Assembly (NCBI RefSeq): GCF_000003605.2 | Contig: NW_003122930.1 | Coordinates: forward strand, 43,223 to 71,436 | DNA: 28,214 bases | From: Saccoglossus kowalevskii | Lineage: Eukaryota > Hemichordata > Enteropneusta > Harrimaniidae | Reading direction: 5' to 3' | Shown: one piece after another, positions 13,601 to 22,064 of the stretch | How the letters are laid out: every line of letters starts with the position of its first letter | Position numbering within the stretch: the first letter of the stretch is position 1 | Program-made: the position numbers and the translations under genes | The notes under the pieces: model-generated | Database searches by the model: none | Told to the model about the DNA's origin: nothing | What the model saw: the letters and a program-made list of their open reading frames with translations, nothing else

Positions 13601-16600
13601 CCACTTCAATGCCTAGGTACGAAAGCCAGCAATATCTCAGAATTTTGATTGGTTGAATTATATGAATAATAAAATATTACAAGCATTGTACCAAGGCCAT
13701 CGATGGGTTATGGAATGGGGTTGAGGAAATCGAACTACGCCAATGTTCGAGGCTAACCAAAATACCGTAAACCGTTTAAATTTCGCTAACACTTTTTCAC
13801 GAATTTCGCTCTTTAGTGAAAAAAGTGTGACAGTTTTGAAGCTGGTGTAACAATATTATAGATACAGGAGATCACACAAATCCCATAATATCATATTTAT
13901 TAAATGAGTGGTTATTTGCAAATGCTAAGAATTTTTTTTTAAATATTACTAAAATTAATAAATTGAATTTTCATAAGGTGAAGACAAATTTATTTCCATA
14001 AATTGCACTCTGCACTGTTTACCATCAACCCATTCACATTTTTTTTTTTTTGGGAGCTGTTACTGATAATATATTTACCATTTCAGAGACATTTTTTCAA
14101 GAAAATTGAACGTAAAAATAGGACAAACAAAGGTCATAGTGTCGTAGTGGCATCAAACATCGCGTGGGATTCGACAAACGCGAAAGTATTTTGGGGGACA
14201 TTTCCATGCTGTACACATTTGATGATAGGCAATTTCGATTAAGTGAGGGTATTCAAATGAACTATTCCTCTGTCGAAGATCGGTCGGTCGTTGTGAGCTA
14301 CGAAATAAAGAAATTCAAGTTCAAAATCAAATCGTTTGATTTTTGCGGCAGACGTTCGACGCGGGTCTTTAATGCAACTCGCGAGATCTCGCAGTTGAAT
14401 GGAAAATCACCTATTGCAACTGGGGCTGTGTATGTGTGTATATTTGTCTTATCAACGTTGTGATGACTTCCATTTACATTTACACCTACCAAGTGACGAC
14501 AATAATTTCATAATTTATATTAATATTTAATCAAATTTAAGTCTAGTTTGCGTAGATTATGTTAGTAAAAAGAGAGTTAGTAAATTTAATATGAATGTAC
14601 CATACCCCCTTTATTAACCCTAAGCTTTGCAAATATTTCTATGTTAAGTAACAGGTTGTATGATGTTATTTCTACTTTGTTGCATTTTTATTCAATTAAA
14701 CTTGAATTAAAATGCAATTCTATGTTGAATTGCAATATAATTGAGCTAAATCGCAACCCTATATAGAGTCGTGTTTTAATCCAAACATAACGCAACTATA
14801 TTAAAAGTTAATTCAACTATATTAAAAGTTAATCCAATGTGCGTCGTCACAACGTAAGTTAGATGTGTATGTTTGAACGTACACTACATGTCAAACAAAT
14901 TACCATGTTTTTTCTCCTTAAAATCAGAATTTGATAAAAATCTAAGAAAAAGACTCCATCCCCCAAATTTGCCATACCATTTTAACAAATTTTCATGCAA
15001 CTATTACTCTCATAGTTAAATGATGTATATGTAGCTGGTAGTTTCCAAATAGGAAAGCAAATAATACTTTTTTTATGCAGATTCTAATATTCTTTTTTTA
15101 GTCTAATAAGAACTGCAAAAGTTATGTAGGCTTTCATCAAGTGATTCTTTGTGGCTTTCATGACCCAGTGGTGAACATTCGTTTCTGAATTACTGGTAGT
15201 GTTGGCCACGGTATAAAAAGTGTATTTTGATAAAATTTTAGGGACATTTCTCAATCTATTAAAGTCCCTGTGCTGTGTTTTGAAAATCTCAGACGATAAC
15301 AAACTTTTCACACTTTCTTTCAAACCTATGAATCTTAGGTAATGATGGTAAGTTGATCTGGATTTATTTTATTGACCTCTTAAAAGGTTTTACACCAAGT
15401 TTCATGAAGGCATGAATTTGTATATATTTATAAAACATTTATCCCGGAAAAATCTTTGCGCTTTATTCAAATGCAAAGCCGGTGCTTTCATTAGCTGTGG
15501 TAACATTCGTAACCTACAAGTTCCTGCAGGGTTTCTTCAATCAATTTACTGTTATGAACGCAAAAAATAGATCCCATCAAATTTGTTTAAAACGTTTGAA
15601 ATTACAGAGATTCGTTTGCTGAAATATATTTAAAAAGAATGCAAGTACGAGTAGTAAAATTATCCTTTGGCACTCAACATTAAATTGCGAAAGCAACCAG
15701 TGTCAAATGACAAGTCGAAACTGACTGACCGCTATATGGGTGGTATTCATCCACGCTAGGTTGTTCCCAATTTCTTTTTTAAATTTTATAAAAATTTATA
15801 AATATTTTATAAAAAACAAATTCACACCAGCATTGCCGGTTTTGTATTTAATTATTTTGCAATTGTTTTATACATTAAATATTAATCCACAGAAACTGGT
15901 TGTTACAAGCATTGTATTGCATCACGTACATTTCAAAATTAAAAGCATCTTATCCATTCGTCAGTCATAATTGATCGAAATGTCAAAATATGGGGGATAC
16001 GCACTGGTGGGCCCATTCATGAATATCGTATCAACCAAAAATAAACCAGATGTTTTGACTTATCATGTCAGAGACACTATCTGTCTTGTTTTGATAGCCA
16101 GGTCGCAAAATAAAAAAAAAAAAAAACATTAAATTTATTCTCAATAAGTGAACGCCGTATTGCAAAGTCATCAATCAGAATACCAAGTAGTAATTATTTT
16201 AGTTGTTGGCTGACATAATGTCTGCCTCCTAGCCATTAATAAAAACGACACAGCAGATAAAAAGCAGTTAGTCTGTTTAGCTACATTATCAATACTTTAT
16301 ATAGGTCACTTGTTTAGCTATGCAGTTTTGTAGCAAATGTCATTCTCTGAAATTCCAATAGACAGACAGCAAGTGAACTTGAACAACAGAACAAGGAAAT
16401 CCTACAAAGTAGTCAAAATTTTTTTTATTTTACCGAACTGTACAAAGTTCTGTATTAAATTGGTCCCAAAGGCATGCCTCACTGAACACTATTTTTAAGC
16501 AAAATTGGTGATAAACGACTCGCTCAACGAAATTTAATTTCTCCACTCTAGGAATCTCGTCACTATTTATTAAAATCTAACATTTGCGTTCTATTGAGAA

Positions 16601-18984
16601 TAATTAATTAAACGCGACATATAAAAAGAGGNNNNNNNNNNNNNNNNNNNNNNNNNNNNNNNNNNNNNNNNNNNNNNNNNNATTTGCGTTCTATTGAGAA
16701 TAATTAATTAAACGCGACATATAAAAAGAGGAATGAAAAGAAAGATAGATACTATGAAGTTAGTAGAAATAACGAGAGTTTTTGAGGAGGTATTCAGTAT
16801 GTTCTATTGCCTTGAACTTCATTTAGATTGAAGATTATAACAGCAGAACTTTCTATAGTGTTTTATTGGTAGGAGCTCCAGAATATAATGGTCTGATTTA
16901 ATGGTGATAATAATGTAAAGCCAAAATGTAAACTTCAATTAGAGTCACTAGGTTACTTTGTTTGCCACTTTCTCTCCATAAATTTTTGCTTATTATCATG
17001 AAGTTTATCTCTTTTCAAGTGAAAAAAAGTTATTACAAAATTCCAAAGGTTAGAAAGTTTTTTTTCTTCTTTTTTTTATAACATTTAACAAAGCCAGGCT
17101 GTGCTATGTTTTCCCCGATGTCTACCAAAGCTAAAGCAGTATGCTTAATTGAATGGGTACTATTTAATATGGCTCACTACTCAAAAGGTATTTCTGTTTG
17201 AAAAGTCAACAAAAATGAACAGCAATATCACCTTACAAGTAAGTTGTTCTTCTTAACAAAATGCAAATTAAAAATTGAACGGGGAAAGTTTCCTTCGCTG
17301 GATCTGAATGAATGTCTTATTGAAATTTATATTCTATTAAAAGTTACCATCTGTGCTTTATGGCCTTAAATTATTTCTTCAATGGGTGTTTTATGTCCGT
17401 CTAGCTGCCCACTTTTCTTAGTGAGATTGAAAGGGACATTAAAATTGCCCAGTTGTATTTTGATCTTTTGACCTCTTCGCACGGCAATGTCTGCAAATAA
17501 GGTGAAGCTTGACATACTTGGTTTCAGAATCGTAGCTACGCTGCTGTTCTAAACTCGTCAAACATTTTGTAATTAAAAGTGAAAATACGCCTCACCTGTT
17601 TGAACTGTTCTTCGAACGTCCATTCTTGCGAATTGGGCGGCGGTGATGTTTTCTCCGTCGGTGTGTGCGGGGGGTGCTGTTGATAGCGTATATCGGGTGA
17701 CAATTCTCTGTCCTCTCCCTCCAGCTCATGATCGTCCGCATTAATTCTGTGTTGGTATTTTCGCTGTATACCCATGGGCGACATACGTGACTCAGTTTTC
17801 ACTGTTATTTGAGGTCTCAAATCGACCGGGCTGTGGTCCCCGTTCCTCTCAACAACAACGTTTCTCTCTGCGTTCTCATGCTTGTCACCGGTGGTCACGT
17901 CTGGGTGTGAGATTGTCTGATGTCCCTCTTCCCGCTCCATGTCAACGCGGCTACTCTCTCTCGATCTTTCACACAACGAATCCATGACCTGCTCCTCACC
18001 GAACTGCACCTTTAGGGCTTCGATTCGACCCGGTCTAGAAAGTTCAGCAGAATGGGAGAAACTGTCAACACTACCATAGAACTTCAGTCCTGATATTAAA
18101 TCATACGCACGAACAGTGTCCTGAATCAGAAATCAAACGCACACAAAAAAGTTAATCGAAGTGTGGCTTTTCACTAGGCTGATATGAAACTTGGCGCGCC
18201 GTCCGGGGTGGTCTATATCAGTTCACCAGACCGGGGTTTATATACACTCTCTGATTTAGTTCATAATGAATTGAAATTAAATCCTGACAAAACTGCACGG
18301 AATGTAATAGTATACGTCCCCAACCATGTCTACGACCCATTCTCCGAATGTTGCTTTCAAAATGGCTTTCTTGGCCCTATGAAAACAAACGCTACATTTA
18401 CACTGGCCTTTTATACGACCAACACTGACATTTCAACACTTCTGCCAATTACTACCTTTCTCTACATTCCAAAGACCAATGACGAAGATCTCAGGCTACC
18501 AGAAAACTGACAAGAATGGTCACATTGACATAACTGGCTGCCCAGTTGAGTTTTAGTGGCAAATGTCAGCTGTATTGTGACAAGGTACAAGCAAATGTCA
18601 ACAGCCAATCTTGCATCCGCTACTACACAGCGGGCCAGCCCGGACTTTATAACAGACACTAACCGAATGTATCAAAACATGACATACAAGTGGGTAGTAT
18701 TGCCCCGACAGTTAAACGGGGCACATATGCACTGCATGACGGCGAAAATTCTCGCCAAATGCGCTGATTGAATCGAAGAACCTACCTTAAAACGCGACAG
18801 TGAAATTGTGGTGCATGCGTACTAAGTTAATCAGACACACGCTTTGATTCACAGGACGCCGCGCTGTATGAAATCGACACAGCGCCGATCATTGCTATTC
18901 ATTGTAAAAGTTTAACTATTAGTGTCACAAATATATCTAGTCTCACCGAATGGGTCAAATTCTTACCGGTTTGGTCGTCATCAT
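4544..18984 (-). CDS. ARID3: ARID3 / dead ringer-family transcription factor (gene model, 5' part; 3' part outside window)
   Basis: ARID3 proteins (BRIGHT/dead ringer) are nuclear factors that bind AT-rich DNA through an extended ARID domain. The model joins three minus-strand exons: 18967-18984, 17596-18120 and 4544-4616. All junctions are in phase 0 with GT-AG borders (donors GTAAGA, GTGAGG, GTGAGT; acceptors GATTCAG and ATTTCAG). The predicted protein reads through 205 residues with no stop: a variable N-terminus (about 1-170), then EWTFEEQFKQ joined to LYELSDDPKRKEFLDNLFSY, the highly conserved ARID entry and first helix of this subfamily. The rest of the ARID domain and the REKLES region must lie left of position 1, since no matching exon is visible in 1-4543. 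Family identity is secure from the ARID residues. The choice among ARID3A/B/C is meaningless here, because an invertebrate would probably have a single copy. Confidence 0.88.
4715..5130. repeat. Degenerate 37-bp minisatellite in ARID3 intron 2
   Basis: The core GGGCAATA (or GGGAATA, AGGCAATA) recurs near 4729, 4757, 4798, 4834, 4871, 4908, 5047, 5084 and 5121. Spacing is 36-37 bp except for one short and one longer step at the left and a ~139-bp interruption. TTGTTCCTGAGG precedes and ACTGACTGGC follows in many units. The unit is not a multiple of three, so the periodic peptides seen on the minus strand are not evidence for coding. A single isolated relative occurs near 10636. Confidence 0.75.
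7296..7580 (+). repeat. Diverged tandem repeat with TTTCAT(C/G)AAAA and GGTAATTAAT motifs
   Basis: The series AAGTTTCAT(C/G)AAAA, (C/G)AGATAT-(A/G)TGGAAA, AAATTAGGTAATTAAT and TACTCAAGA recurs at a roughly 120-140-bp spacing. Partial matches occur again near 9147-9180. It is a dispersed repeat without coding content. Confidence 0.45.
7611..8029 (+). mobile_element. MITE-like element, family A copy 1
   Basis: About 420 bp, sharing with copies 2 and 3 the order ATTGGATTAA, TTTTAATATAGTTG, GGATTAAAACAC-like, AAAGCTTAGG(G)TTA, CTAAGCTACGCAAACTT-like, TTAATATA-ATTATGAAA and a closing TAAATG-AA-GTC block. It contains a 16-bp perfect palindrome, ATATTACCGGTAATAT, near 7856-7871. It is non-coding. 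Confidence 0.75.
8066..8519 (+). mobile_element. MITE-like element, family A copy 2 (tandem with copy 1)
   Basis: About 454 bp in the same orientation as copy 1 and starting only ~40 bp after it. It begins GTTGTGATGAGACGCATTGG and has a duplicated AATTAACTTTTAATATAGTT at its left end, as does copy 3 but not copy 1. It is non-coding. Confidence 0.75.
9767..9977 (+). mobile_element. Foldback element, family B
   Basis: Starts TACTGTAAAATGACTAATTT and ends AATCCAGTGAATGATTAACC-CTTTACAGTA, an inverted repeat of its start. The interior repeats TTCACTGGGTTTAAATTTCA-type sequence in both orientations. Confidence 0.75.
10221..10477 (+). mobile_element. Foldback element, family B, with an inserted hairpin
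   Basis: Starts TACTGTAGAATATTTTATTT and ends ATAGTATTTCACAGTA. The right half (AAATCGGTGAAAATAAATTC, CATACAAAACACCC) is nearly identical to the copy at 20738-20947. At the centre it carries a perfect 12-bp inverted repeat, ACCATGGAGGTA / TACCTCCATGGT (10329-10370, 18-base loop), that the related copy lacks. Confidence 0.8.
13764..13840 (+). repeat. Foldback family B fragment
   Basis: TACCGTAAACCGTTTAAATT followed by TCGCTAACAC and TTCACGAATTTCGC resembles one arm of family B. The opposite arm is not evident. Confidence 0.4.
14164..14463 (+). other. Isolated GC-richer open frame in ARID3 intron 2, unidentified
   Basis: A frame open from after a TAG (about 14135) to a TGA at 14461-14463 translates to an average-looking soluble peptide (SMLYTFDDRQFRLSEG, SVVVSYEIKKFKFKIKSFDF). 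The first ATG is 18 codons in. The zone is richer in CpG than its surroundings and contains the palindrome GCGAGATCTCGC (14380-14391). It has no recognisable family, and its end runs up to MITE family A copy 3. It could be a decayed exon, part of a larger element or chance. Confidence 0.2.
14455..14855 (-). mobile_element. MITE-like element, family A copy 3 (inverted)
   Basis: About 401 bp in the opposite orientation to copies 1 and 2. Its ends are imperfect inverted repeats, ACGTTGTGATGAC and (reversed) ACGTTGTGACGAC. This gives the best view of the family's termini. The interior matches copy 2 at CAACTATATTAAAAGTTAAT (twice), TTTAATCCAAACATAACG and AACCCTAAGCTTTGCAAA. Confidence 0.8.
16632..16681. 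other. Assembly gap of 50 N
   Basis: Exactly 50 unknown bases. The 50 bp on each side (16582-16631 and 16682-16731) are identical, which suggests two contig ends that overlap but were not merged. Confidence 0.97.
17596..18120 (-). CDS. ARID3: ARID3 large N-terminal exon
   Basis: The exon is 525 nt, exactly 175 codons, with no stop. It is bounded by an acceptor (TTTCTGATTCAG|GAC) and a donor (CAG|GTGAGG). With the proposed first exon it encodes residues 7-181. The N-terminal part has many charged residues. A SUMOylation consensus VKTE lies at residues 113-116 (K114), followed by SRMSP. Residues about 145-168 form a Ser/Thr-Pro-rich stretch (ELSP, HTPTEKTSPPP). The exon ends in EWTFEEQFKQ at 172-181, the beginning of the extended ARID domain. 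The open frame continues past the donor into intron (VRRIFTF and on to a stop near 17536); that read-through is not homologous to ARID3. CpG and GC content are higher than in the surrounding intron, as expected for a promoter-proximal coding exon. Confidence 0.9.
18121..18966 (-). other. ARID3 intron 1 (proposed)
   Basis: This 846-bp stretch lies between donor GTAAGA (18966 downward) and acceptor GATTCAG (ending 18121). It is GC-richer than the other introns and contains the antisense ORF above plus a second, weaker open frame (18556-18771). No repeat family member was seen in it. Confidence 0.55.
18184..18510 (+). CDS. Unrecognised 108-codon ORF inside ARID3 intron 1, antisense
   Basis: An ATG-started open frame runs from ATG AAA CTT GGC GCG to TGA. 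The predicted 108-residue product has no signal peptide, membrane segment or motif I recognise. It has a balanced amino-acid composition, unlike most of the low-complexity open frames here, but it lies in the CpG-richer zone around the ARID3 5' end where open frames arise more easily. It lies only 64 bp from the ARID3 large exon, on the opposite strand. It may be an antisense transcript's ORF, a decayed exon or chance. Confidence 0.2.
   Translation: MKLGAPSGVVYISSPDRGLYTLSDLVHNELKLNPDKTARNVIVYVPNHVYDPFSECCFQNGFLGPMKTNATFTLAFYTTNTDISTLLPITTFLYIPKTNDEDLRLPEN
18967..18984 (-). CDS. ARID3: ARID3 first coding exon (proposed), MMTTKP
   Basis: Six codons, beginning with tandem ATGs, end at a good donor (CCG|GTAAGA). 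They join in phase 0 to the large exon at 18120, giving MMTTKP-DTVRAYDL. An in-frame TGA at 19063-19065, 27 codons upstream, makes this the first ATG of the frame. The context before the start is AGC ATG A. The exon was found by looking upstream of the large exon for a phase-0 donor with an open frame, so it is inferred from splice signals, not homology. The alternative is translation starting at the ATG at 17983-17985 inside the large exon, with this exon untranslated. Confidence 0.6.
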
Positions 18985-19016
18985 GCTTTCATCGACAATA
19001 TTTTCATACGCAACAT
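18981..19016 (-). promoter_or_regulatory. Upstream ORF overlapping the proposed ARID3 start
   Basis: An 11-codon ORF in the ARID3 leader contains three in-frame ATGs (at 19016, 19007 and 18992). It ends in a TGA at 18983-18981 that overlaps the first ATG of the main frame (ATGA). Such an arrangement would be expected to dampen initiation or couple it to reinitiation. This depends on transcription starting upstream of 19016, which the GC box position would allow. Confidence 0.45.
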
Positions 19017-19126
19017 TAAATTCACACGTGTAAATGCCAGATCTCTCTTCAATGCGTAGTATTCAGACGAAATTTATAATTGCATTTGTTTTCCCAAGAT
19101 GCACTTTTGAGGGAATTAATAGAGTA

Positions 19127-19137
19127 GGGGCGGGGCG
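19127..19137. promoter_or_regulatory. GC box (Sp/KLF-type) at proposed ARID3 promoter
   Basis: GGGGCGGGGCG is a strong consensus GC box in otherwise AT-rich DNA. It lies about 140 bp upstream of the proposed ARID3 start codon. Its position and rarity here suggest a promoter-proximal Sp/KLF site. No clear TATA box can be assigned. Confidence 0.5.
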
Positions 19138-19718
19138 TCTGCCAATGTTACCCATCCAGGGATTGTTGGGCAATTATATATGTAAATGAAAGCATGGCTA
19201 GTTGTCGACCGTGACAAAAGCATTGTCAGTGCCGTTATTGAGCATGACTTCATTACGTATTCAACCTACCAAACAAACCCGATCGGCTATTTGATGTGCT
19301 CTGGGGTTAAAAAGCCAACTATTGTTAGTGGCGGATTGACACCCAGTACGCAGTGTTTGGCGCTAAAGTGTTAAATTTCCGTTTTTACATGTAATTTAAA
19401 TTAACTCGTTAAAAGATCGTATTAAAAAAGTTGAGATACATGTACATGTACCGAACTACAAGAATACTGTAAACGCATTCATTATTCACTGTCTTTTAAT
19501 AACGACATTTTCGATGATTGTAAGTAAAATTAAATTAATTAATTAATTAATTAACTAAACCACGCGAACTTTACTATTCACTGGAAAATGTGTTGAATTA
19601 AAAAAGTAAAAATATGACTTAGAATTAAAATAATCAAATTGAATATTAGTTGTGAATAATAATGAGGTTTACAGTACCACTGCATATTTATTACTGTTGT
19701 TGTCGGAGTGTGTTACAG

Positions 19719-19801
19719 TAGAGGGACTGACTCGAGTGTCCGGTGTGTTTGCGTCACTTATGTTGGGTAACAGTGTCTTTACTTATTCCACAGTCCCTCT
19801 A
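19719..19801. repeat. 11-bp perfect inverted repeat with 61-base loop
   Basis: TAGAGGGACTG at 19719-19729 pairs with CAGTCCCTCTA at 19791-19801. It could be the ends of a very short element or a transcript hairpin. No open frame or known family was recognised. Confidence 0.5.
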
Positions 19802-20737
19802 TGATAGAGGTACTCAGGCTTATTCAATACACAGAGTTCAACAGTATTCTTTTCACGGAGCATGGGTGAAATGAATCCTAATTCGTAGCGAATTATTTAA
19901 ATATAATGCTCAACTTGAAAGTCTAATTTAAGAAAAGCGTCTTCCAAATCGTAACAATTGTTAATACTGGTAGAAAACGGTTCATTGTAATTTACATTGT
20001 ATATCAAAGAAAAAAAACGTAGTTTTGAAGCAAAATTCGCAAAATTGTCCGAAGAACCGAAAAGCTGAAAGCTGCTGATAAATAAAGTGTATGAATAGAC
20101 GTGCTTTACCAAATGTTTGCACTGTTTAACACACGTTTTTAAACTCGAATACTTACACCTTCTACAGCAATTAAACCACATAAATATCATCACATACTTG
20201 GCAAGTAAATGTTATGGGATGTTTAACACTTCTATGATCCCCGGAGTTTTAGTTCGAGATAGCAAGTGACCGATGTTCGTCTCATGCAGATCGTATCCAA
20301 TGTGAGTATATGATAGCGGACACATACAATGGAAGATCTAAAGAAAATAATGAAGATTTCTACTGATGATGTACCAGAAATATGTCTACGATTGACATGT
20401 CACTCCATTAAAAAAATGAATTTTAAAACAAACCGGTGGTTTTATAGTTTTTGATTGCAATCCAAAAAAGTAACTTCGATTAAAGTTCTCACAAAGAATA
20501 TTGAACTCCACGTGAATGGTTTGACCTTTGTACACACTCGTGTCACCTTTCACAAAATAAACCCACATGATGTTTTCCATATTTCTTTTCAAAAAAAAGA
20601 AGATCTGGACATGTAGCAAAGAGGTAATTATACCAAAGAAATTATTAAGAAAAAAATATAAATTGTTTTGCAGCAAAACGATAGTGCCCAAATGGTTTAA
20701 ATTAAGGCATTTGGATATACATATACAATCGGAGAAA

Positions 20738-20947
20738 TACGGTAAAATACTTTATTTTCGCTTGGAATTAATTTTCGCTATTTTCGCTGAAGGAATGATT
20801 CAGAGAAAATAAAATCCAGCGAATATACCTTTTTTCTTATATTTTACATTCAACTCGTCAAAAATCAGTGAAAATAAATTCCATACAAAACACCCAAAAA
20901 TCCATTCAGCGAAAATTAATTCCAGCTAAAATAAAGTATTTGAGAGT
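20738..20947 (+). mobile_element. Foldback element, family B
   Basis: Starts TACGGTAAAATACTTTATTT and ends AAATAAAGTATTTGAGAGTA. It contains TTTTCGCTGAAGGAATGATT and CATACAAAACACCC. This is the cleanest copy of the subfamily in the window and lies between ARID3 and UTP15. Confidence 0.8.
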
Positions 20948-22029
20948 AGTCTCCGAACTACATCCGCAATCTTCATATTTCAGACAAAGGTACCACTTCC
21001 GTTCTCATGTTTCTCACAATTATAGAACCAACTGACACCACGGCAATTATGGTGTGACTCAAAACGCAATGATTCTGCAATGATTACAATGCTGTCAAAC
21101 ATTCTTGATCAGAACTTAGTTTTGGATACCAGCACTCGACTGACTGGGAGATGGTATACGTCAATTAAAATGTTACGTCAGTCGTTCTACGCATCTCAAA
21201 ATGATTGGAAATAACGTCAAATAAGAAACGCTGCACTTCATCTACTAGTATTCCATAGTTATATTTGGTCAACAAAGTCTAAAGAGGATTTAATAAATTG
21301 TTTTGAGGAGAGAAATTGTCGGCTTTATCGGTAGACTAGTTCAGGCAAAACATGTCGTCGAGGGCGCACAAACTCACCTCAGGCCAAAGAAAGAAGTGGT
21401 CAGAGTTAATACGGCGGGCAGTTCGTGTATTATACAGATGTTTCTTTTTAGTACAACAGAATGTACACTTATGTACACACTTGGGTCGCATGTCATAAGA
21501 TCCACGTGTAAATGAATAGAACAAATTTATATTATTCCCTTGAAATATCCGAACACATAAAATCTTATTAGATTAGTTATAATTATAATTATAATGTTTA
21601 ACTTTTTGTATTATTTTGAATTTGACGCCATGCAATTAATCTTAGTGATATTTGATTGTAATGAGAAAATGGATCTAATATTTTACGTAATTTGAAATTT
21701 GTAATATATTGTTATTAAACGCAGACTATATTGCGTATTTTTTTCTGTTTTCAATATCTAAGCTTGACGGTACAGTCTATGGTTCGGTTGTAGCTGCTCC
21801 GATCATTGCAAATGTAAACACATTTTAATCTTGAAGTTGATTGTGTTATCAATAATGATAAATATCGACTAGAAAGTTATACTTGAACTTGCACCTAGCT
21901 ACTCCGACTTTTTCTTAAACTTACTTAAGAACTTTGATGTACTAGTATTCTTTTCTAATAGCTACCATAGACCTTATATTGATCCCTTTCTAACACGGAG
22001 CATTTATTGATGTATGGTGATAATGAAGT

Positions 22030-22043
22030 GCGCCCCCTTTGTG
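22030..22043 (-). promoter_or_regulatory. CTCF-core-like site near UTP15 start
   Basis: Read on the minus strand, this is CACAAAGGGGGCGC. It contains AGGGGGCGC, the core of the bilaterian CTCF motif, 22 bp upstream of the UTP15 ATG and close to the gap between two divergent genes. One short motif match is weak evidence. Confidence 0.25.
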
Positions 22044-22064
22044 AGTGAAAACGAGGCTTCAAAG

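Larger units (their letters stand above)
4617..17595 (-). other. ARID3 intron 2, 12,979 bp, repeat-rich
   Basis: This is AT-rich intronic DNA between the two well-supported ARID3 exons. It holds the 37-bp minisatellite, three copies of a MITE-like family, two complete foldback elements and one foldback fragment, short simple repeats ((CAA)n at about 11888-11908, GACA-type at 8536-8560, G-runs at 6350-6358 and 12436-12447) and one assembly gap. No other exon with recognisable homology was found. Most open frames here are short and look random. Confidence 0.75.
19138..22064. other. Divergent intergenic region between ARID3 and UTP15
   Basis: About 2.9 kb separates the ARID3 GC box from the UTP15 start codon. 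It contains an 11-bp perfect inverted repeat (19719-19801), an ATTA tract at about 19530-19555 and one full foldback element (20738-20947). A short stretch near 21797-21820 has forkhead-like TGTAAACA beside TTGCAAAT. No coding exon was recognised. Regulatory elements for both genes would be expected here but cannot be assigned. Confidence 0.5.

Noticed and set aside
17536..17595. Continuation of the ARID3 open frame past FKQ (VRRIFTFNYKM...).
   Set aside because: A consensus donor lies exactly at FKQ, and the exon at 4544-4616 continues the conserved ARID domain. The tail has no homology.
18007..18009. GTG as start of the ARID3 N-terminal frame.
   Set aside because: Animal nuclear genes rarely use GTG. 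The frame is open further upstream to a good acceptor at 18121.
18985..19062. In-frame sequence upstream of the ARID3 start reads like an Ig-domain F strand (SGIYTCEF).
   Set aside because: There is no ATG between the upstream TGA and MMTTKP, no convincing acceptor, and no partner strand. A short motif match in a 5' leader is best taken as chance.
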